A stretch of DNA of 64,000 nt from Vibrio campbellii CAIM 519 = NBRC 15631 = ATCC 25920 (GTDB taxonomy: Bacteria; Pseudomonadota; Gammaproteobacteria; Enterobacterales; Vibrionaceae): contig NZ_CP015863.1 in assembly GCF_002163755.1 (NCBI RefSeq), positions 1,860,001 to 1,924,000 of the forward strand, in the 5' to 3' direction. This document shows positions 59,462 to 64,000 of this stretch, one piece after another. Made by a program: the position numbers and the translations under genes. The notes beneath the pieces are model-generated. The model was not told the DNA's origin and ran no database searches. It saw nothing but the letters and a program-made list of their open reading frames with translations. Each line of letters starts with the position of its first letter. The stretch's first letter is position 1.

Positions 59462-60196
59462 ATGGATATGAAGTTTGGAAAACTCAGTACGTTGGTATTA
59501 GCAAGTCAATTAGGCTTGGTGGGGTGTGTAACCGTTAATGAAGAAGGCAACAGCCCTGTCGTCAAAGCAGATCCTGTCTCAATGGCAGAGTCTCGAATCG
59601 CTCTAGGCCTAGGTTACTTGGAAAGCGGTAGCATGATCAGAGCGCACGACAATCTCCAGCAAGCCCTCACCCACGCCCCAAACTATTACCGAGCTCAGCT
59701 CTCAATGGCCCACTATTACGAAACCGTTGGAGAAGATGCTAAAGCGGAAGACATGTATAAGCGTTCTATAAGACAGAATTCAAAGAACGGTAACGTGCTC
59801 AATAACTACGGCACCTTCTTATGCAAGCAAGGCGAGTACAAACAAGCTGACAAGATGTTTAATCGAGCGATTGAGCAACCATACTATTACCTGATCCCTG
59901 CCAGCTACGAAAATGCCGGATTCTGCGCCCTGAAATCAAACCATAAAGATAAAGCGAAATACTACTTCACTCGCGCTATAGACCACGACCCTCATCGACC
60001 TAAATCGATCCTTCAGCTTGCTAAGCTCGAAATCGACAGTGGAAATTACACTGATGCTCGTATTCGACTTATGCGTTTTAATCAAATGTACGGCGTGAAA
60101 AAGCCCTCTTTACGCCTCATGGTTGAGCTCGAACGCGCGGCGGGTAATGAGGCTCTCGAGAAAAAGTACCAATATCAGCTCGACCAAATTTCTTAA
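59462..60196 (+). CDS. PilW/PilF-like TPR lipoprotein, stand-alone
   Basis: From ATG 59462 the product is 244 residues. Lipobox: ASQLGLVGC, so a lipoprotein. TPR repeats follow (about 50-230) with the PilF/PilW-type blocks SRIALGLGYLESGSMIRAHD and NGNVLNNYGTFLCKQGEYKQ. Canonical PilW is an outer-membrane pilotin for type IV pilus secretin assembly and is normally encoded between rlmN and rodZ. Here it sits alone beside metA, so it is probably a paralog with another secretin or envelope client. Confidence 0.82.
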   Translation: MDMKFGKLSTLVLASQLGLVGCVTVNEEGNSPVVKADPVSMAESRIALGLGYLESGSMIRAHDNLQQALTHAPNYYRAQLSMAHYYETVGEDAKAEDMYKRSIRQNSKNGNVLNNYGTFLCKQGEYKQADKMFNRAIEQPYYYLIPASYENAGFCALKSNHKDKAKYYFTRAIDHDPHRPKSILQLAKLEIDSGNYTDARIRLMRFNQMYGVKKPSLRLMVELERAAGNEALEKKYQYQLDQIS

Positions 60197-60531
60197 TGCC
60201 ATCGCGATGTAAGTGCCGAAAAGATCAAATCGGCTCTTTTCCAACGAAAAAAGTCAGTGCCCTTTCTTACTTCCTGGCAAGTCATCTAACGTCATAATTG
60301 TGCCACTGCTATTTTTGAGCCACTGCATACTACATAACCTAACATTTATTAGAGATGTGTAAATTTCCACCAAACTAACAACTGAACTTTTACTCTAATT
60401 TGTATGATAACAATCACACAACAATGCTCACTGTTTGCACAAGCATCATTAAAATTTATACATTCGAGTGGCTTATAAAAATTTAATCAAAAACAACTAA
60501 ATATATAAACATCACAGATAAAAGGAAAATT
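60197..60531. other. Intergenic, promoter of the S41 protease gene
   Basis: No gene. AT-rich with an AAGGAAA ribosome-binding site just before 60532. Confidence 0.4.
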
Positions 60532-62130
60532 ATGTTGAAGCATAGAAACTTAGCGTTGGTTGCAACCCTGCCTATCGTATTGTTGCAAGGCTGTGGAGGT
60601 GGAGGTAGCTCCAGCGATACCCCAACGAGTACTGCACCAACAGATATTATCACATGGAAATTTAGAGATTTTTCTGTCCCTGCTAGCAGTTTTGCTAACA
60701 AATGTAGTATCGCAAGAACGGGGATTGATCCTTACACAGGAAAAAAGTACCCAGATGAAGCTGGTTCAACGTTGCACGAGAAAATGTTCCTTCGTGCATT
60801 CAGCAATGACACCTACCTTTGGTATGACGAAATCCCGGATAACAATCCAAGTAAATATCCATCTGTTCTCACTTACTTCAATTCTCTTGTGACATCTGAC
60901 AAAACGGCTTCGGGTCAAAATAAAGACCGATTCCACTTCACTCGTTCATACGAAGATTATATGAAATCGCAACAGGCGGGACTCGTGGCTGGCTTTGGTT
61001 TTAACTGGAAGTTTGTGCAAAATACTGAGCCACGAGAAGTTATCATCTCTTACACCGAAGACCATTCTCCAGCATCTTCAAACGGTGTTGCACGTGGTGA
61101 TAAGCTACTAAAAATTAATGATATTGATGTTGTAAACACATCCTCTCGTGCAGAGATTGACTTCATCAACAAGACACTTTTCTCCCCTGAACTAGGCAAA
61201 AACTTCACGTTCACATTCGAAACGGTAGATGGTGCGCCAAAAATAGTTACGCTCACCTCTGCAGACGTAGCGACAAGCCCAGTTCGTAATGTAAAAATCA
61301 TCGACAACGATGGGACAAAAGTCGGTTACATGCAGTACAACGCGTTTGAAGTCACCGCACAACAACCGCTTATTAATGCCTTTAACCAACTATCAGCGGC
61401 AAACGTTGACGAAATTATTATGGATCTCCGTTACAACGGTGGTGGCTTAGTTTGGCAGTCTGCACAAGTTGGCTACATGCTAGCTGGTACACATTCCACC
61501 TCCACGTTTGCTGAACTGATTTACAACGACAGGATCATGAACTCCGGCGAGGTAGAAAATAACGTTTATAACTTTGTCGATACCGAAATTGATTGGGGTA
61601 AAGGTATCTTGACTGACAATGCTCTACCGACATTAAGTGCGAAACGCGTTTACGTTTTAACTACAGATAACACCGCGTCATCTAGTGAACTGCTTATCAA
61701 CGGTCTTCGCGGTATTGATGTCGAAGTCGTTCAAATTGGTACGACGACAACGGGTAAGCCTTACGGTTTCTCCCCTCAACAAAACTGTGGCAACATGTAT
61801 TACACGATTCAATTTAAGTCCTCGAACGCTAAGGGCTTTGGTGATTTTGCCGATGGCTTTACACCTACAGCAAAAAGTCTAGTATCGTCTAATATTGGTA
61901 TAGATGACAAAGTGGAAGGCTGCGTTGTTGCGGATGATTTAACCAAACCATTGGGTAATAGTTCTGAAGGCATGTTGTCTGCAGCATTAAACTACATGAC
62001 CACAGGAACTTGTCCACCGGCACCAGCCGTAGCAAAAGCACCTCGCCTTATGCCTATGCTGGGTGGCACTCCACTAAATCAACAGCTTGATCCACTGCGA
62101 CAAGAGGCTATTCATGTCAAAATTAACTAG
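60532..62130 (+). CDS. S41-family protease lipoprotein
   Basis: The product is 532 residues. Lipobox LLQGCGGGGSSS near residue 21 makes it a lipoprotein. A PDZ-like region (about 150-200, NGVARGDKLLKINDIDVVN) precedes the S41 core: VDEIIMDLRYNGGG (about 293-306), TDNTASSSELLINGLRG with the nucleophile Ser (about 383), and TTGKPYGF with the Lys (about 408). It is probably a cell-envelope tail-specific-like peptidase. Its 3' end overlaps the next lipoprotein gene by 17 bases. Confidence 0.87.
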   Translation: MLKHRNLALVATLPIVLLQGCGGGGSSSDTPTSTAPTDIITWKFRDFSVPASSFANKCSIARTGIDPYTGKKYPDEAGSTLHEKMFLRAFSNDTYLWYDEIPDNNPSKYPSVLTYFNSLVTSDKTASGQNKDRFHFTRSYEDYMKSQQAGLVAGFGFNWKFVQNTEPREVIISYTEDHSPASSNGVARGDKLLKINDIDVVNTSSRAEIDFINKTLFSPELGKNFTFTFETVDGAPKIVTLTSADVATSPVRNVKIIDNDGTKVGYMQYNAFEVTAQQPLINAFNQLSAANVDEIIMDLRYNGGGLVWQSAQVGYMLAGTHSTSTFAELIYNDRIMNSGEVENNVYNFVDTEIDWGKGILTDNALPTLSAKRVYVLTTDNTASSSELLINGLRGIDVEVVQIGTTTTGKPYGFSPQQNCGNMYYTIQFKSSNAKGFGDFADGFTPTAKSLVSSNIGIDDKVEGCVVADDLTKPLGNSSEGMLSAALNYMTTGTCPPAPAVAKAPRLMPMLGGTPLNQQLDPLRQEAIHVKIN

Positions 62131-62518
62131 AACAAAAGCATTGATCACCGGAGCAACGATGAGCCTGATGCTGACGGGGTGTGCATCGTCAAGTAACAGC
62201 GACGCCGTCAATGCACTCAGCATTAAGACATCTAGCGACACCGTTACGGAAATTCAACGAGCGATTACGACGATTCAAGGCAACCAAGTACCACCGAAAA
62301 TTGCTTCCAATACGTTTGAAACGAGCTCTCACTTGTTGATCGTTTCTGGACAATTGATGGAGAGTTACAACATGCCATTGAACGGTGCAGAGACAGAGTT
62401 GCCCGATCAATACACCTTGCAGCTCAGAGATGAGGAATGTGGCGTTTATTACGAGAAAGACGACAAGTTTATTCCTCTAACCAACATACAATGTCGACCG
62501 AATCCAATTCAGGATTAA
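62114..62518 (+). CDS. Small lipoprotein coupled to the S41 protease
   Basis: From ATG 62114 (AGAGG upstream, inside the protease gene) the product is 134 residues. Lipobox MLTGCASSS. The mature part is soluble with a C-terminal Cys pair (DEECGVYYEKDD and NIQCRPN). No family is recognised. The 17-base overlap with the protease gene suggests the two act together, for example as protease and adaptor or inhibitor; this is inference. Confidence 0.7.
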   Translation: MSKLTRTKALITGATMSLMLTGCASSSNSDAVNALSIKTSSDTVTEIQRAITTIQGNQVPPKIASNTFETSSHLLIVSGQLMESYNMPLNGAETELPDQYTLQLRDEECGVYYEKDDKFIPLTNIQCRPNPIQD

Positions 62519-62522
62519 TCAA

Positions 62523-62568
62523 AAAGCGCGCCGTTACTTTATCCAAAATAACGGCGCGTTTGTTTATT
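62523..62568. terminator. Bidirectional terminator between convergent genes
   Basis: AACGGCGCG-type stem: GCGCGCCGTTA pairs with TAACGGCGCG, flanked by AAAA and TTTGTTT. Confidence 0.8.
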
Positions 62569-62592
62569 ATCTGTTCACTGACCCACTTCTAT

Positions 62593-63108
62593 TTATAAGA
62601 AATGGAACGTCACGTTACCAGTGATGCTACTAACGGTATCACTATCACCATCAATATCTACACCAAATGCTTGATAACTTGCACCGAGAGAAATGTTATC
62701 TAACAGGAAGTATTCCGCACCAACACCGTACATGTAAGACACACCATCGTCTTTGTCCAAGCTACTCAAATTACCATTGTATTCGACGTTAAACGCGTTG
62801 ATACCGCCCTTCGCGTAAACGTGCAGAGGACCAAAATCGATACTTGGTTTCGCCGCTAGATAGAATGAAGAGAAATCCACATCGCCTTTGTTACCACCAA
62901 GATTTAAATCTACTTGACCATGATTAAAGTAGCCAACCTCAATGCCGATCAGCGGTAAGATCCCCGTACCTACATGGATACCGTAAGTCGTATCACTTTC
63001 ACTGTCGATGTCAGATTGACCGATTTGACCACCAGCATAAAGCCAAGAATCAGCCATCGCAGACGTTGAGCAAAGCGCTAAAGCCAATAACGAGAGTTTT
63101 GTTTTCAT
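62593..63108 (-). CDS. Outer-membrane beta-barrel protein, paralog A
   Basis: The product is 171 residues. Signal peptide MKTKLSLLALALCSTSAMA, then alternating strands of an eight-stranded OmpA/OmpX-like barrel: DSWLYAGGQIGQSDI, IHVGTGILPLIGIEVGYF, KPSIDFGPLHVYAKGGINAF, VSYMYGVGAEYFL, ending in NVTFHFL with C-terminal aromatic Phe as in Bam substrates. It closely resembles the neighbour at 63.3-63.8 kb, so the pair is a tandem duplication. Role unknown. Confidence 0.85.
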   Translation of the reverse strand: MKTKLSLLALALCSTSAMADSWLYAGGQIGQSDIDSESDTTYGIHVGTGILPLIGIEVGYFNHGQVDLNLGGNKGDVDFSSFYLAAKPSIDFGPLHVYAKGGINAFNVEYNGNLSSLDKDDGVSYMYGVGAEYFLLDNISLGASYQAFGVDIDGDSDTVSSITGNVTFHFL

Positions 63109-63267
63109 AGTTATACCTTTCCTGTTCGATTCATGAACGGAACATCACGCGAATTACATCGCGTTCCTTGTGTATCTAGGTAAATACTATATTCAAAAAG
63201 TGGCTGGTTTTAAGAGCAAGAAATGAATAAGTTCTGTTCAATGTCTATTTGTGTGATTTACAGACAA

Positions 63268-63298
63268 AAAAACACCGGCGCGTTGCCGGTGTTTATCA
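63268..63298 (-). terminator. Terminator between the beta-barrel paralogs
   Basis: AACACCGGC/GCCGGTGTT with 5-base loop; on the minus strand followed by TTTTTTTGTC. Confidence 0.85.
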
Positions 63299-63323
63299 AA
63301 TAAATCTTCGAGAGGCTCGATAA

Positions 63324-63803
63324 TTATAGGAAGTGCAACGTCGCGTTTACAGAGAACGTACCGATGTCGTCTTTACCCGCTGTGTAGTTCATGTAGCTTG
63401 CGCCAACAGACATAGGGCCGAAAATGATGTATTCCGCACCTACACCGTACATTAGATCAACATCATCGTCGTCTTTGCCGCCAGAAACTTTCTTATCCCA
63501 CTGGTGGATACCGCCTTTCGCGTAAACATGCAAAGGACCGAAGTCGATGCTTGGTTTAAGCGCAGCGTAGTAAGAAGTCAGTTTAGTTTCTTGACCAGCG
63601 ATCTTGAATTCACCGTGTTGAGTAACACCCGCTTCGATACCGATGATTGGCAGAATACCTGTACCTACGTGTACAGAGTAAGACGTGTCTGTTTCGCCTT
63701 TGTAGTCAGACTGACCTACAGAAGCACCACCATAAATCCATGAATCTGCCATTGCTGCAGAAGAAGCACTTAGAAGTGCCACTGCCAATAGAGTTTTCTT
63801 CAT
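63324..63803 (-). CDS. Outer-membrane beta-barrel protein, paralog B
   Basis: From ATG 63803 (AAAGG 6 bases upstream) the product is 159 residues. Signal peptide MKKTLLAVALLSASSAAMA. Barrel strands mirror paralog A: DSWIYGGASVGQSDY, VHVGTGILPIIGIEAGV, LKPSIDFGPLHVYAKGGIHQ, DLMYGVGAEYIIF, ending NATLHFL. Loops are shorter and the basic/acidic loop KKVSGGKDDDD is unlike A. Each copy has its own terminator, so regulation is separate. Confidence 0.85.
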   Translation of the reverse strand: MKKTLLAVALLSASSAAMADSWIYGGASVGQSDYKGETDTSYSVHVGTGILPIIGIEAGVTQHGEFKIAGQETKLTSYYAALKPSIDFGPLHVYAKGGIHQWDKKVSGGKDDDDVDLMYGVGAEYIIFGPMSVGASYMNYTAGKDDIGTFSVNATLHFL

Positions 63804-64000
63804 CATCAACCTTTACTCTTTATTATCGCCCACATCTGCACCCGCAGAGGTCGGTACTGCAAACACAAGGGAGGCGAACCATTGCCTCCCTTATGACTTA
63901 AAATCACTTGTGGGTAAATAGCTGCAATTACTGTACCAATCACGCCTGTCACTGAACAAGCCATTGATTACTCAGCAATCCCCACAAGAAAAAACTGCCG
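63804..64000. other. Right edge, no gene identified
   Basis: A GGGAGGC/GCCTCCC hairpin at 63870-63892 lies upstream of paralog B. The remaining 100 bases carry no convincing frame. Confidence 0.4.

Noticed and set aside
1..64000. CRISPR array, prophage or integrated plasmid
   Set aside because: No regularly spaced repeats, no phage structural or integrase genes, and no replication or partition genes were found.

Overview
The window looks like a chromosomal segment of a marine Vibrio. The base composition is moderate and many gene families are typical of vibrios: a tandem glycine riboswitch before an AGCS symporter, a BCCT osmolyte transporter, msrPQ, a GTG-started metA behind MetJ boxes, fosA, and a ToxR-type transmembrane regulator. 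I cannot fix the species. No rRNA, tRNA, CRISPR array, complete insertion sequence or prophage is visible.

Left part (1-28 kb): mostly accessory genes and many small exported or membrane proteins. It contains an LprI-like protein, remnants of a sphingomyelinase-like and a glutathione-transferase-like gene, a subtilisin, and an exported cluster of a carotenoid-oxygenase-like enzyme, a sugar-lactone-oxidase-like flavoenzyme and a lipocalin-like protein (5.7-10.5 kb). A LysR/LysE divergent pair, a frameshifted DUF3360 permease and msrPQ follow. Next come a putative metalloprotease, a ribbon-helix-helix-like gene with a 40-residue membrane peptide, further small proteins, and two secreted proteases sharing a C-terminal PPC domain.

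Middle part (28-41.6 kb): more core-like. It has the BCCT transporter, a DnaQ-like exonuclease coupled to a cNMP/CBS/DUF294 protein, a MATE gene gutted by an internal deletion, and a divergent cysteinyl-tRNA synthetase. The synthetase is preceded by a leader peptide with three consecutive Cys codons and a mutually exclusive terminator/antiterminator, a textbook attenuator architecture. An LTA-synthase-like sulfatase and the riboswitch-controlled AGCS symporter follow.

Toxin locus (42-47.2 kb): a ToxR/VtrA-like winged-helix membrane regulator overlaps a ToxS/VtrC-like periplasmic partner. Immediately downstream lie two tandem, divergent aerolysin-family pore-forming toxins, each with its own terminator. 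Copy 1 keeps the Arg-rich activation loop and amphipathic stem loop. Copy 2 lacks the basic activation site and has a Pro and polar changes in the stem loop. The arrangement suggests a sensed, inducible toxin island.

Right part (47-64 kb): LysE exporters, an M32 carboxypeptidase, thpR and fosA, a lipid A acyltransferase pseudogene with two nonsense codons, a permease remnant, an SMR exporter, a GNAT pseudogene with one nonsense codon, MetJ-controlled metA, an orphan PilW-like TPR lipoprotein, an S41 protease lipoprotein, and two paralogous outer-membrane beta-barrels.

Gene decay is a recurrent theme. At least nine reading frames are broken or truncated. Where a specific lesion is visible it is a nonsense codon at a conserved Trp, Gln or Arg, a one-base frameshift, or an internal deletion.
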